DNA of 64,000 nucleotides from Piliocolobus tephrosceles. Taxonomy: Eukaryota; Chordata; Mammalia; Primates; Cercopithecidae. The DNA lies in NCBI RefSeq assembly GCF_002776525.5, contig NC_045436.1, positions 15,540,049-15,604,048 of the forward strand, in the 5' to 3' direction. The notes beneath the pieces were generated by a model, which was not told the origin of the DNA, did not search any database, and was given only the letters and a program-made list of their open reading frames with translations. The position numbers and the translations under genes were made by a program. Below, piece after piece: positions 12,664 through 22,733 of this stretch (positions are counted from its first letter, which is position 1; each line of letters begins with the position of its first letter).

Positions 12664-13122
12664 GTGTATTAGTCTGCCAAAGTCACCATAAGAAAGTATC
12701 ACAGACTGGGTGGCTTAAATAATAGAAATTTATTTTCTTACAGTTCTAAAGGCTGGAGGTCTAAGATTGAGATGTTGGCAGGATTGGCTCCTTTCAAGGC
12801 CTCTCACCTTGGCTTGTAGATGGCTGTCTTCTCTCCATATCTTCACATGGTGTTCCTCTGGGTTGTGTCTGAGTCAAAGTTTCCTCTTCCTGTAAAGACA
12901 CAGTCATATTGGGTTAAAGCTCAATAAAGCTATATATGTCTTGGTGATTGATAGTTTTGCTGATTAGAGATAGCCTCATCATGAGCCTAATGACCTCATT
13001 TTGACTTACTGCCCTCTTTAAAGATATTCTCTCCAAATATAGCCAAATTCTGATGTACTTGGGGTTAAAACTTTCAACATAGGAATTTGGGGAGGGAGCA
13101 TGATTTACCCCATAACACAGTG
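12664..13122 (-). mobile_element. MaLR-type (MLT1-like) solitary LTR inside the ERV-L relic
   Basis: The left end 'tgtattagtctgccaaagtc', then 'cacagactgggtggcttaaa', 'ttattttcttacagttct' and 'ggcttgtagatggctgtctt', and the right end 'ttcaacataggaatttgggg' to 'cccataaca' are the reverse complement of an ERVL-MaLR LTR. Possible 5-base flanks are cactg/cagtg with one mismatch. The LTR carries an extra segment around 12912-12985 that is not part of the usual LTR order and contains a copy of nearby pol DNA. Confidence 0.85.
12925..12977 (+). repeat. 53-base copy of ERV pol DNA lodged in the MaLR LTR
   Basis: This segment, from 'taaagctatatatgtcttgg' to 'tagcctc', aligns without gaps to 11712-11764 in the neighbouring ERV-L relic. 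I count about 8 differences, most of them transitions. Confidence 0.8.
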
Positions 13123-14389
13123 CAGATAGATTCGTGACTCCTGACAAAAGAAACTTGTGTTGCACATTGACTCATGGAACCTACAACCTGCTGAGAGGGG
13201 CTCTCAGGGTTGCTTCACTGCTGTTGACTCTTTCAGTTTACAGAGTTGCTTGCTGCCGCAGTCTGATCAGTCAACCCTGGGTGACATTAATGGGAGCCTT
13301 GAAGCCAGTCTGTGCCAGGTTTTCAGTTTTCTAGACCACTTGCCATCTCACCATGGTGAGCTTTTATTGCAAAGCTATGAGTGGTGTGCTAATAGTCAAG
13401 GAGTCATAGAACCTCCTGACACAAGGCTTCCATGGGATAGGCATCTGATTTTGCTGACTGCTAGAATAATGTCTTACAAAATGGATGATAGTGTCCCTTG
13501 TGGGCTAAAGTTGAGGCATAATGGGTCTCTGTTTTATAAAACTGTCTTTGTCTTTCTATCCACACTCTAGGTTCTCTATGTTCTAAACTATATAGGTCTG
13601 TGTGTAAGTTGGAGATGATTGCAAAAAAGATGAAGTTACATCTGCTGAAATGAGATGCACTGATTTGTATGGCATTAGAGGAACAGCAAGAGCCCTGGCT
13701 TTCAGGGAGGGAACATTCATGCCCCACATCATATGAGGGAGAAAGAAACTTTAGTAATGTTTCCTTTCAGAATTGCTCCTGGCTTTTTTCTTAGAAAGGA
13801 AAATGCCCTGGTGCAGCTCTCCCAAAGAGCTTCAAGTTACTTAAATATAACGGATGGATCTACCATCCTCTCCCAGACCCCTCTGACTATGATTTTATCA
13901 CCATTCCCCTTTAACTTTACTGAGAAGTCTATTGAAAACTGCAGGGAATAGCCTCAGCTTCCAGTTCTTCCACACAAAACACCTGTTAACATCTCTAGAT
14001 GGCTGCCTTTCCCATCCTCATTGTCAGGTGCCTTCGCTCAGTCAGTCAGCTGGATTGATGCCTTGGCTGAAGTGGAGAAGTCAACAAAGAGCCTTTAGGC
14101 ACGTCAACTTTCACCTGACTTTCTAGGGAAGGCCATGACGGTTTAGGGTTTTTGTTTATATGGTTGAGTCCTGAACTCTGGGTAGCATGGTTGAGGTTAA
14201 GACCGCAGGTTGGCCTCACCTTGCTTCTTGGTGTGCTGTTGGTAGTAGCCTTATTAATGGCTGTATGAGACCAATTGAACAGATTTGGTCTTAGCCTTTG
14301 TCAGTATGATTCATCAGAGAGGTGAATAGAGTGGCATTCTCATGAGGAAATTCGAGCTAAGCCTGATTCCATCCTTTTTTTAAAATTTA

Positions 14390-15077
14390 ACTTTTATTTT
14401 ATGTTCAGAGGTAGTTGTGCAGGTTTGTTATATAACTAAACTTGTGTCATGGAGGTTTGTTATACAGATTATTTTATCACCCAGGTATTAAGCCTAATAC
14501 TCAGTAGTTATTTTTCCTGACCTCTCCCACCTCCCACCCTCCACTCTCCAAGAGGTCCCAGTGTGTTATTCCCCTCTATATGTCCATGTGTTTTAATCAT
14601 TTAGCTCCCACTTATAAGTGAGAAGAGGAAGTATTTGGTTTTCTGTTTCTGCATTGAGTTTTGAAGGCTAATAGCCTCCATCTTCATCTATGCTTCTGCA
14701 AAGGACATGATCTCATTCTTTTTTTATGGCTGCATGGTAATCCATCGTGTGTATGTACCTTATTTTCTTTATCCAGTCTGCCATTGATGGGCATTTAGGT
14801 TGATTCCATGTCTTTGCTATTGTGAACAGTGCTGCAATGAACACACATGTACATTTGTCTTTATGATAGAATGATTTATATCCCTTTGGGTATGTACCCA
14901 GTAATAGGATTGCTGGGTCGAATGGTATTTCTGTTTTTTGCCCTTTGAAGTATTGCCACACTGTTTTCCACAATGAGTGAGCTAATTTGCACTTCCACTA
15001 ACAGTGTAGAAGTGTTCCTTTTTCTCTGCAACCTCACCAGCATCTTTTTTTTTTTGGACTTTTTAATAACAATCATT
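14390..15077 (-). mobile_element. L1 (primate) 3' end, 5'-truncated
   Basis: Antisense L1: 3' UTR near 14400-14560, then the ORF2 end read leftwards ('tttttatggctgcatggta', 'ccattgatgggcatttagg', 'gaacagtgctgcaatgaac'). It is bounded by direct repeats ctttttt(t)aaaattta at 14374-14389 and 15078-15092. The second lies in the 3' tail of the next L1, so this copy inserted into that tail. Confidence 0.9.
14713..14973 (-). pseudogene. L1 ORF2 C-terminal fragment
   Basis: An 86-codon open frame covering the far C-terminus of L1 ORF2p, with NQPKCPSMADW and AAIKKE. It lacks the endonuclease and reverse transcriptase domains and cannot support transposition. It ends inside the truncated L1. Confidence 0.85.
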
Positions 15078-15387
15078 CTTTTTTAAAATTTACATTACTT
15101 TATTAAATTCTTTAAATATTTTTATATCAATAGGTTTTCTGTGGGGAACAGGTGGTGTTCGATTACATGAATAAGTTTTTTAGTGGTGATTTCTGAGATT
15201 TTGGTGCACCCATCAAAGCAGTGTACACTGTACCCAATGTGTAGTCTTTTATCCCTCACCACCCCCCACCTCTTCCCCTGAATTCCCCAAGTCCAATGTA
15301 TCATTCTTATGCCTTTGCATCCTCATAGCTTAGCTCCCACATATGATTGAGAACATAGGATGTTTGGTTTTCCATTCCTGAATTACT

Positions 15388-15475
15388 TCACTTAGAATAA
15401 TAATCAGTCTCCAATTCCATCCAGGTTGCTGTGAATTCCATTATTTCATTCCTTTTTATGGCTGAGTAGCATTCC

Positions 15476-15513
<38 letters not shown>

Positions 15514-15732
15514 CACCGTGTACCATATATGCATTTTCTTTATCCACTTGTTGATTGATGGGCATTTGAACTGGTTCCATATTTTTGCATTGGCAAATTG
15601 TGCTGCTATAAACATGGGTGTGCCAGTATATTTTTTGTATAATGACTTCTTTTCCTCTGAATAAATACCTAGTAGTGGGATTTCTGGATCAAACAGTAGA
15701 TCTATTTTTAGTTCTTTAAGGAATCTCCACAC
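15388..15732 (-). pseudogene. L1 ORF2 C-terminal fragment with CA-repeat insertion
   Basis: Open frame of 114 codons matching the L1 ORF2p C-terminus: FDPEIPLLGIYSEEKKSLYK and MECYSAIKRNEIMEF are visible. The two halves are separated by a VCVRVCVCVCV stretch translated from the AC repeat. It is only a fragment, with no catalytic domain. Confidence 0.85.
15480..15517. repeat. (AC)n microsatellite in L1
   Basis: About 18 AC units with one 'gc' interruption, at the position where L1 3' ends commonly carry such a run. Confidence 0.93.
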
Positions 15733-16223
15733 TGTTTTCCATAGTGGTTGTACTAGTTTACATTCCTACCAACACTGACTTTTTAATAACGACCACTTTG
15801 TCTGGTGTGACCTCACTGTGGTTTTGATTTGCACTTCTCTAATAATTAGTGATGTTGAGCTTTTTTTCACATTTTTGTTGGCTGCATGTATGTTTCCTTT
15901 TGAAAAGTGTCTGTTCAAGTCTTTTGCCCACTTTTAAACGGTTTTTTTCTTGTACATGTGTTTAAGTTCCTTATAGATTCTGAATATTACACCTTTGTCA
16001 GAGGCATGGTTTGCAAAAATTTTCTCCCATTTTGTAGGATGTCTGTTTCACTTTGTTGATAGTTCTTTCTGCTGTGTAGAAGGTCTTTGGTTTAAGTAGA
16101 TCCCATTTGTCAATTTTTGCTTTTGTTGCAGTTTTTTTATGTGTTCACCATTAAATCTTTGCCTGCTCCTATGTTCAGAATGGCATTGCCTCAGTTGTCT
16201 TGCAAGGTTTTTGTAGTTTTGGA

Positions 16224-16729
16224 CCCCTCCTTTTAAAGAAAAAGTTGATATTATTGAGAAGCAATTATCCATGTGTCTCTCATGTTTCCGGACATCATGT
16301 AAGCAAAACGCTGAGCGCTTTTTATTCTGGATTATCTTTTTAAGGATGTTTGTATCACTAACACCCTTGGAAGATGGAAATAGCATTGATCTGCAGAACA
16401 AAGAAAAGACATGATTGCTTTCAATATAAAAATGATAATGTCTTCCTGTGGTGGAAAAGTCAGGCAGGCTAACTGTCTATCAGAAAGTATTTGGGTTCCC
16501 TGAGCTCAGAGCTTCTCTCCTATAATGCAGCTCACACCTGGCCGTCTTCTCATCACCTTGTGGGAATTCAGCCTTGGAAAAATAATAAATCTGATACTCT
16601 GGTTACTGCTTGCTGTGAGCAGTAAAGTCTTGTGTCTTCTGCTAGTATCCATAAAACCATTTCAGGTTAGTTTGGTAGCTTGCAATTAGGGTAAATTCTC
16701 AGACCCTCCACAGTTTTTGACATTACCTT
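16224..16729. other. Unassigned; possible decayed LTR
   Basis: No gene seen. 16460-16680 contains 'aataataaatc', a tract around 'gcttgctgtgagcagtaaagtc' and a terminal 'ccat', which would suit the 3' half of an old ERVL LTR belonging to the relic at 11045-14373. I cannot match it to a family. Confidence 0.25.
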
Positions 16730-16950
16730 CCCTCCCACCTGTTCACTTTTTTTTCTTAGCATATATCATCATCTAATATATCATATATTTGACTTATTTA
16801 TTCCTTTATTATTTCTCTTCTCTATTCCTTTATTATTTCTCTTCTCTGGAAGAGAGTTTCATCTCTTTTGTTCACTGCTGTAGCTCCACTGCCTAGAGCA
16901 GGGATGGGCCCAGAATAGGCAGCTCATGCATATTTTTGAATAAATTAACT
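16730..16950 (+). mobile_element. L2 3' end
   Basis: 'ttcactgctgtagctccact', 'gcctagagcaggg' and 'ttttgaataaattaa' follow the sense-strand L2 3' end. The upstream part carries a 24-base tandem duplication (16799-16846). Confidence 0.7.
16799..16846. repeat. 24-base tandem duplication
   Basis: Two exact copies of a unit beginning 'tattcctttattatttctct' at 16799-16822 and 16823-16846, inside the L2 fragment. Confidence 0.9.
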
Positions 16951-17319
16951 TGCTGTATTGCATCATTGATATACATGCAGGTGGAAAGTAAGCAAATGGA
17001 TTATGATCCAGCCCCCTGATAAATATTGTTGATAATATTCATGTGTGAACAGAACAGAACATATAGCTATAAACTGATATAGCTACAATTATGCACAGAA
17101 ATGTTTATGATACAGGAACCCCTTTGTATTCTCTTCTAAATAATCTGTCTCTATAGCACTTGCCATCTCCTTTTTATTAGTGTTTGGAAGGAAGAGTTTA
17201 CTGACTACTTGAAAAGGTTAAACTTACCTATGTTCATGTTATCATCACTGCCTGCTTCATTTGTTTTTTTTTTTTTTTTTTCCCAATATTATCTTACAAC
17301 TTCTCCTTTTTAGTATTTT
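16951..17319. other. Unannotated stretch with a T run
   Basis: Nothing recognisable apart from a T run of about 19 near 17263-17281. Confidence 0.5.
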
Positions 17320-17765
17320 TTTCCTGCATTCTATCAAATGGCCATTTGCCCCTTGTTTTAAAATCATCTACAATTTATCATCCCTATTATTACCACAAAA
17401 TTCTTTTTTACTGCTTGTGCTATTTGCCACTAAATTACTTGAAAGAGTGGTCTTTGCTAGATGCCATTCTCTCTCAACATTGACTTCATTTTCAACCTTT
17501 TGCCATCTGATTTCCTTGATCATTACCATAGAAATTCTTCTGGAATTGTCAATGATCATTGATTTACTAGATCCAAAAGTTTCTTCTCTGATTCCTTCTT
17601 CCTAAAATTGTTCATCGATATCTTAATTCCTATCTACCCCTTACTTATTAAAATTCGTATCTCCCTTGGTTTCTATGATACAGGGTGATCTTGTGTTTAT
17701 CTTCTTAAATTATGACTGCTCTTTTTACTCTTTCTATTCTTAATTAGTACCCTAAATATAGGTAG
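17320..17765 (+). mobile_element. L2 body fragment (reverse-transcriptase region)
   Basis: 'ttacttgaaagagtggtctt', 'catctgatttccttgatcat' and 'ccttggtttctatgatac' follow the order of the L2 ORF2 region upstream of the 3' end. The open frame at 17261-17605 is a decayed read-through of it. Divergence is high. Confidence 0.55.
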
Positions 17766-17774
17766 CTATTCATT

Positions 17775-18010
17775 AACTCTACAAATATTTATTGAGTGCT
17801 TATAATATTCTAGGTGCTTGGACTACATTCATGGACAGAATATTCTAAGATCCCAACCCTCACGAATTTCTATGTTAGCAACAAGAGTTAGGAAATAGTA
17901 AATAAACAAGTTAAAATTACATTGTATATTAGCATTCAATTGAAAAAAGGAAAATTCAAGCAGGATAAGGGGCATTCTGAGTGAGGGTGAAATGTGGGTG
18001 ATTGGAAGCA
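17775..18010 (-). mobile_element. L2 3' end fragment
   Basis: 'tctacaaatatttattgagt', 'attctaggtgcttgga' and 'cccaaccctcacgaattt' are the antisense L2 3' end. It faces the L2 fragment to its left, so these are separate insertions or an inversion. Confidence 0.55.
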
Positions 18011-18214
18011 AGCAGCAGGGAGCATCAATAAGAGCAGACCTTATTGAGCAGATAGTCCACCAAGGGCTTATCTAATTTTTCCCCTCTGTACCATGTTCCT
18101 TGGGAGAACTCATCAACTTTAAATTCTGCAACCAGTACCTCTACGCTGGTGATTTTCAAATCTGTACCTCTAATACTATCTGTCCTCTGAGGTATAGTCT
18201 TACATAAATCTTAA

Positions 18215-18330
18215 TATTATTCATCGATTTAACAAAATTTTAAGCACCTATTCTGTGCTAGGACTGCAAAGGTGATACAATATAAGTAAATCAAAGTCCT
18301 GAAATTCAACAAACTCACGTTGTAGCAGCA
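18215..18330 (-). mobile_element. L2 3' end fragment
   Basis: 'ttcatcgatttaacaaaatt', 'agcacctattctgtgctagg' and 'aaagtcctgaaattcaac' again match the antisense L2 3' end, weakly. Confidence 0.45.
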
Positions 18331-18430
18331 ATATTTTAGCAGCATCATTTTAGAACCTCCAGGAAGGGCGTTGACAGACATATGGGAATACTACAAATGG
18401 TCACATAATACAGGCTTAGAGAGGAGTTGT

Positions 18431-19799
18431 GGATATGCTCCTGGAGAGGTAACACGAATAAAGCAGGCAAAGAAGAGGTGTCCTAAAAGCATATCCAAAA
18501 TGCCACAATTTTAAAATTCCATCTCATTTGGATCATGTCAATCCTTCCTTTCAAACTCATCTCCAACCCAATAGCAATTCATTCATACTTTCATCTCATG
18601 AGAGAGACATCTTATACTGCAATGTGTTATAGTTATCAGTGTACCTACTTCTACCGATTGTGAGGGCAAGCCTGTGACTTACCCATGTTTGTGTCCACAG
18701 TGCTTGCGCATAGTCACAGAGTTGAATATTACAAAGAAAAAGGCCAAGGAACCAACTGGAAAATAAAAAATTACTGAGTATTTTTTATTTGTTTTTATAA
18801 AGATAAATGTGCTAAAAGGGAATGAATCTTATTTAAATATTGACAAGTATATAAGTTCAATGTTAGGAATCCCAAGAAAAGATTTTGCAGTTTTCCCTTC
18901 TATCAGTTCAGCCTCCTCAGACATTCAATCATCGTATACCCAAGGAAATCACTCTTTTTGATGAACCCTTGGCTATTCCAAGGGCCTGCCTCTATGACAA
19001 CTACTTCTATGTGACTTGACAATGCAGGTTAGGTTAACTGCAGGTTAGGTTTCTCTCGGCCAGAATGATGTCTAGGGTAATTTGCATGGGACTGGCTGTG
19101 ATTACACAGCTCTGCTTCAACTAGAAATTTTATTATGTAATAGTTTGTCATTCTTCATATTAGCAGAACATGGAAGTAATTCCATGCTGACTTTACAATG
19201 ATTACAGTGACACATGTGACTCATCTCAGAGAAAAATCCTTATGCATGAAAAATTACTTTAGAATATCTATTTTACTTGAATAAGGATTTATGTAGAATG
19301 GCAACATTAAAAACAAGTAACTAAAACTGTTTCCAGCCAGCAGCACTTACGTACTGCCTCCACATAACTAGGGCATGTAACAGTGTTGTGGAGAAGTTGT
19401 AAGTTATAAAGAATTCACTCCTGAGACTTACCCATATCTTGGGCTGCAGGGTTATGGCTTAGGGCTGGCTGTGGCTTCAGAGTAGCAAAGGGCAGGGGTT
19501 TTTCTAACTGTAAGTTGGAAGCTCAGGACTCTGTATATTTAAGTTGTCAGTTTTTAACTTAAGATAGTAAGGAAAGAAGCATATAATGATTTCTGTGATC
19601 ACCTTAATTTTTAGAAATTAATGTCATTTGCACCTTCAGTAATTTTTTTTTATCTTGAAGTGATTGGGACTATTTTTACTTCCCTGGTGTTTGCTATCAT
19701 GAAATACCAATCATTATTGAGGTGTTCAAAAATCAGAAACATTTCTAGCAAGTGAAGTTATCATGTACTAGAGAGTCAATGCAACGTTCAAGAACTTTG
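18431..19799. other. Unannotated repeat-poor stretch
   Basis: No gene or clear repeat. 19020-19300 is non-repetitive with TAAT-type cores ('ttattatgtaatag', 'ggaagtaattccatg') and could be a regulatory element, but nothing here proves it. Confidence 0.4.
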
Positions 19800-19950
19800 T
19801 CTTTGCATTTAGATAGAGCTGCATTAGAATCCCTACTATAATAGATTACATGCTAGCTGGGTACGTTAGACAAGATGCTTTACTTCTAAGTTGTAGTTTT
19901 CTCACATGGGAAATGGGAGTTTTAATGGTACCAACTCCATGAGTTTGCTT
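19800..19950 (+). mobile_element. MIR SINE
   Basis: 'cattagaatccctac', 'tgggtacgttagacaag' and 'ttctcacatgggaaatggga' follow sense-strand MIR. The 3' part runs into a 31-base tandem duplication. Confidence 0.6.
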
Positions 19951-20009
19951 TGAGTATTATATAAAATAATATTGTTTTCTTTGAGTATTATATAAAATAA
20001 TATTGTTTC
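19948..20009. repeat. 31-base tandem duplication
   Basis: Two copies beginning 'ctttgagtattatataaaat' at 19948-19978 and 19979-20009, differing at about one position, at the 3' edge of a MIR. Confidence 0.93.
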
Positions 20010-20034
20010 CTTATCTTTTAGACATTATACAGTG

Positions 20035-20235
20035 AAATATTTATGGATGAAATATATGAAGGTTAAGATATACTTCAAAATAGTGTAGATAAGAGGAAAT
20101 GGATGAGGGTAAGAAACAACTGGATTGCCTATGAGCTTGTAATTATAGAGGATGAATGATGAGAATGAGTTATACTTTTCAACTTTTATGTGTTTTTGAA
20201 AATTTCCACAATTAAAAGTTAAAAATTATAAAAGA
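20035..20235 (+). mobile_element. L1M-type 3' end
   Basis: 'tatttatggatgaaatatat', 'ggattgcctatgagcttgta' and 'gaaaatttccacaattaaaa' reproduce the 3' UTR of an ancient mammalian L1 (L1MB/L1MC/L1M4 class). Confidence 0.6.
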
Positions 20236-21155
20236 TAAAAGAAGGAAAGCTCTTAGCACTGTATTTTCCACACAGTTGGAATTCAATAGATTAATTATTA
20301 TAATGGTAACCTTTACAAACGAATGGCTATGAACATGGGAGTGGTGAGATATATATTGAGGTAAATATGTCATTTTTAAAGTGCTTGGCTGTAACTTTTG
20401 TGGTTTTAGCAGGATAACAACCAAGTATGTCCCCGCTATTTATCAATTGATTTCTGTTTTAGTTGACAGGATATAAAACTATTTATTTTTACCAACAGAT
20501 AAAGAACCTAATCATAATTAATTTTTTCATCTCATCATAACCAGATCAGCTAGAATGGATGAAAAGAAAACAATTAGGCAATTTCTGAATGCTGTGACTT
20601 AATAGTAACAAAATCAAAAGCACCAGGCAAAATTTTAAGCCAATAGGAACTATTTTAATTAGCTTCATTAATACAAGGAAACTTAATAGTAAAAACACAA
20701 TATGTTTTAGCACAATGATAGTGAAATCTGAGCCGTGTTGGCAGAAATATTTGAATTAATATTTATTTGTTATAACCCATCTTTTCTCATTCAGATGGGG
20801 CTTGTGTGCAACTCCGTGCCAAAGCTGGAAACCAGTTACCACTAGGGGCTTTTGAGTATTCCAGGACAGGTTTTGATCTTCCCTTTTCATATATTCATGG
20901 AGCTCTCCAAATCATTGGAATGACTACTGAACAGTATACTTCCCCACATCCCTGTGAGATTTTCTGATGTATAGTAGATTTCTCATCCTCTAAGACAAAA
21001 ATTTAACTGTAAAACACCTATTTCCTATAGGACCTCACAAATCCTTCTTCTTGAAGATTTTCACTTTTTCTCACTGTTTGAAAGACAAGCAAATCTCTAA
21101 CACCCCATGTCCTCCAATGGTCAAGCTTCCTTCAGAGACTTCTGGAAATGATTAC
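20236..21155. other. Unannotated stretch
   Basis: No repeat recognised and no credible gene. It lies just downstream (minus-strand sense) of the candidate exon at 21156-21310. Confidence 0.45.
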
Positions 21156-21310
21156 CTTTGTACTTCAGAGATGAAAGCTGAGTTAAATATGTGAAAGACC
21201 AAGCAGATGTGGCAGAACATCTTACGCTGCACATCGTCTTGTGTCACAGCTGTGCGGCTGATGAAGAGCTTGCCTAGGATGGTGTCATTTAGAGATGTTA
21301 GGAATGATGA
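21156..21310 (-). CDS. Candidate internal coding exon, unidentified
   Basis: A 155-base minus-strand interval with splice-like borders. Its upstream flank ends 'ttttcttcactaaacag' (acceptor-like) and its downstream border reads 'caaag|gtaatc' (donor-like). Only one frame is open. It starts at codon phase 0 and leaves two bases at the end. The peptide includes TSLNDTILGKLFISRTAVTQ and DDVQRKMFCHICLVF, mixed in composition rather than the K/N/F/I-rich look of chance frames nearby. I do not recognise the family. The reading frame stops one codon past the donor. It could still be chance, since AT-rich DNA has many cryptic splice sites. No signal peptide or membrane segment can be claimed. Confidence 0.25.
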
Positions 21311-21481
21311 CTGTTTAGTGAAGAAAATTAGCATCACTGTTATTACATGATCTGGCCATAAAATTTGGATACTGCATCTAAAGGATATGGATCCATTTTT
21401 AAAATAAAGAGTAGTATATAACAACACTGTCCACAATTACATCCCATCTTATTTGTATTAATGGGTCTATTGTATAACTTT

Positions 21482-21808
21482 TTTCTTTCTTTTTTTTCTT
21501 TTTTTTTTTTTTTTGAGACAGAGTTTTGCTGTTGTGGCTTAGACTGGAGTGCAATGGCACAGGCCTGGCTCTCTGCAAGCTCAGCTTCCTGGGTTCAAGC
21601 AATTCTTCTTACGCAGCTTCCCGAGTAGCTGGGATTACAGGTGCTGGCCACCATGCCCAGCTAATTTTTGTATTTTTAGTAGAGATGAGGTTTTGCCATG
21701 TTGGCCAGGCTGGTCTTGAACTCCTGACCTCTCCTGACCTCAGGTGATCCGCCCGCCTAGGCCTCCCAAAGTGCTGGGATTATAGGCGTTAGCCACTGCA
21801 CCCGACCT
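21482..21808 (-). mobile_element. Alu
   Basis: Antisense Alu with T-rich tail at about 21482-21514, 'gagacagagttttgctgttg', 'gagtagctgggattacagg' and a left-arm end 'cactgcacccgacc'. It carries a local duplication, 'ctcctgacctctcctgacct', near 21720-21740. Diverged; AluS or AluJ age. Confidence 0.93.
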
Positions 21809-21841
21809 TTTAAAAAATTTTTAAATTAATTAATTAATTAA

Positions 21842-22130
21842 TTTTTTTTGAGACGGAGTCTCTCTCTGTTGCCAGGCTGGAGTGCGGTGGTGTGATCTCG
21901 GCTCACTGCAACTTCAGCCTCCCAGGTTCAAGCAATTCTCCTGCCTCAGCCTCCCGAGTAGCTGGGACTACAGGCGCATGCCACCATGCCCAGCTCATTT
22001 TTGTATTTTTAGTTGAGATGGGGTTTTACCATTTTGGCCAGGATGGTCTCGATCTCTTTGACCTCATGATCCACCCACGTCAGTCTCCCAAAGTGCTGGG
22101 ACTACAGGCGTGAGCCACTGCACCTGGCCT
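21842..22130 (-). mobile_element. Alu
   Basis: Antisense Alu from 'gagacggagtctctctctg' to 'gagccactgcacctggcc'. A short TTAA/TTAAT run (21815-21842) separates it from the previous Alu of the same orientation. Confidence 0.95.
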
Positions 22131-22733
22131 ATATAACATTTTTGTACATGATTTGAGAAGTTCTTTTGAGGAGAACTTTTTATTCTTTAAACAATTCTAC
22201 AAGTTAGAGTAGTAATAATGTACATTTAGATAGTACTTTACATTATTAAAATAATATCATGCCTACAGTATTACAACATGCTTTAAAAATATTTTGTAAC
22301 ATGTGACACACAATAAGGAAGGGTTCCATATGCACCTGTCATGTCCCGTAGCACATTGATTCTGCACTCTCGTTCGTAATTCACTGATGGCTGAGGCCAA
22401 ACCTTTTACTTTTTCAAGGCTAAAAGGAAGAAGTAGGAAACACAAGGTTTTTGATATCTAGATGAGAAGACTCATTGCGTGGCTTGGGAACCTGGTGGCC
22501 TCTGTTTTAGAGGACATCAAGACTTTGACTAAAATGGGTCTTCAGATGTTTGATAGAAGGCAGCTAAAGCTCCATTTTGATGGAAGATCAAGTTGTGGGA
22601 GACTTCATGTAGTCATGGGAAAAACTGTTCCTAAAAAATAAGAAAGAAAGAAGAGAGAAAGAAAAAGATAGCACACCTGCATGTTTATGCGTTTGTGTGT
22701 CTGTGTGTGTGAAAAATGAGGAACGTAGGCATT
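22131..22733. other. Unannotated stretch
   Basis: No gene. There is a purine-rich 'aagaaagaaagaagagagaa' patch near 22640 and a short TG run near 22690. Confidence 0.5.

Larger units (their letters stand above)
11045..14373 (+). mobile_element. ERV-L-like (class III) endogenous retrovirus, decayed pol region
   Basis: An old retroviral pol relic on the plus strand, broken by many stops and frameshifts and unable to make protein. Short islands in the expected 5' to 3' order support it. NPNKIQWPAHQIK (from 11367) lies at the palm/thumb end of reverse transcriptase. FEWDP (near 11620) is in the connection region. YSPFRKQLLAF (about 11818-11850) and a DST-HWAAV patch (about 12205-12225) fall in RNase H. 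A His/Cys-rich patch near 12580-12655 fits the integrase zinc-binding end. Beyond 13123 the identity is weaker. A MaLR LTR (12664-13122) splits it and L1s abut its right end. No intact LTR pair was found. Class III is inferred from the motif style. Confidence 0.72.
15093..16223 (-). mobile_element. Older L1 (L1PB/L1MA-like) 3' end
   Basis: Antisense L1 3' UTR ('ggttttctgtggggaacagg', 'tttggtgcacccatc') followed by ORF2 3' sequence ('ttgattgatgggcatttga', 'acatgggtgtgccag', 'ccacactgttttccatagtg') up to 'gtttttgtagttttggaccc'. It is more diverged than its neighbour. An AC microsatellite lies inside it. Confidence 0.87.
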
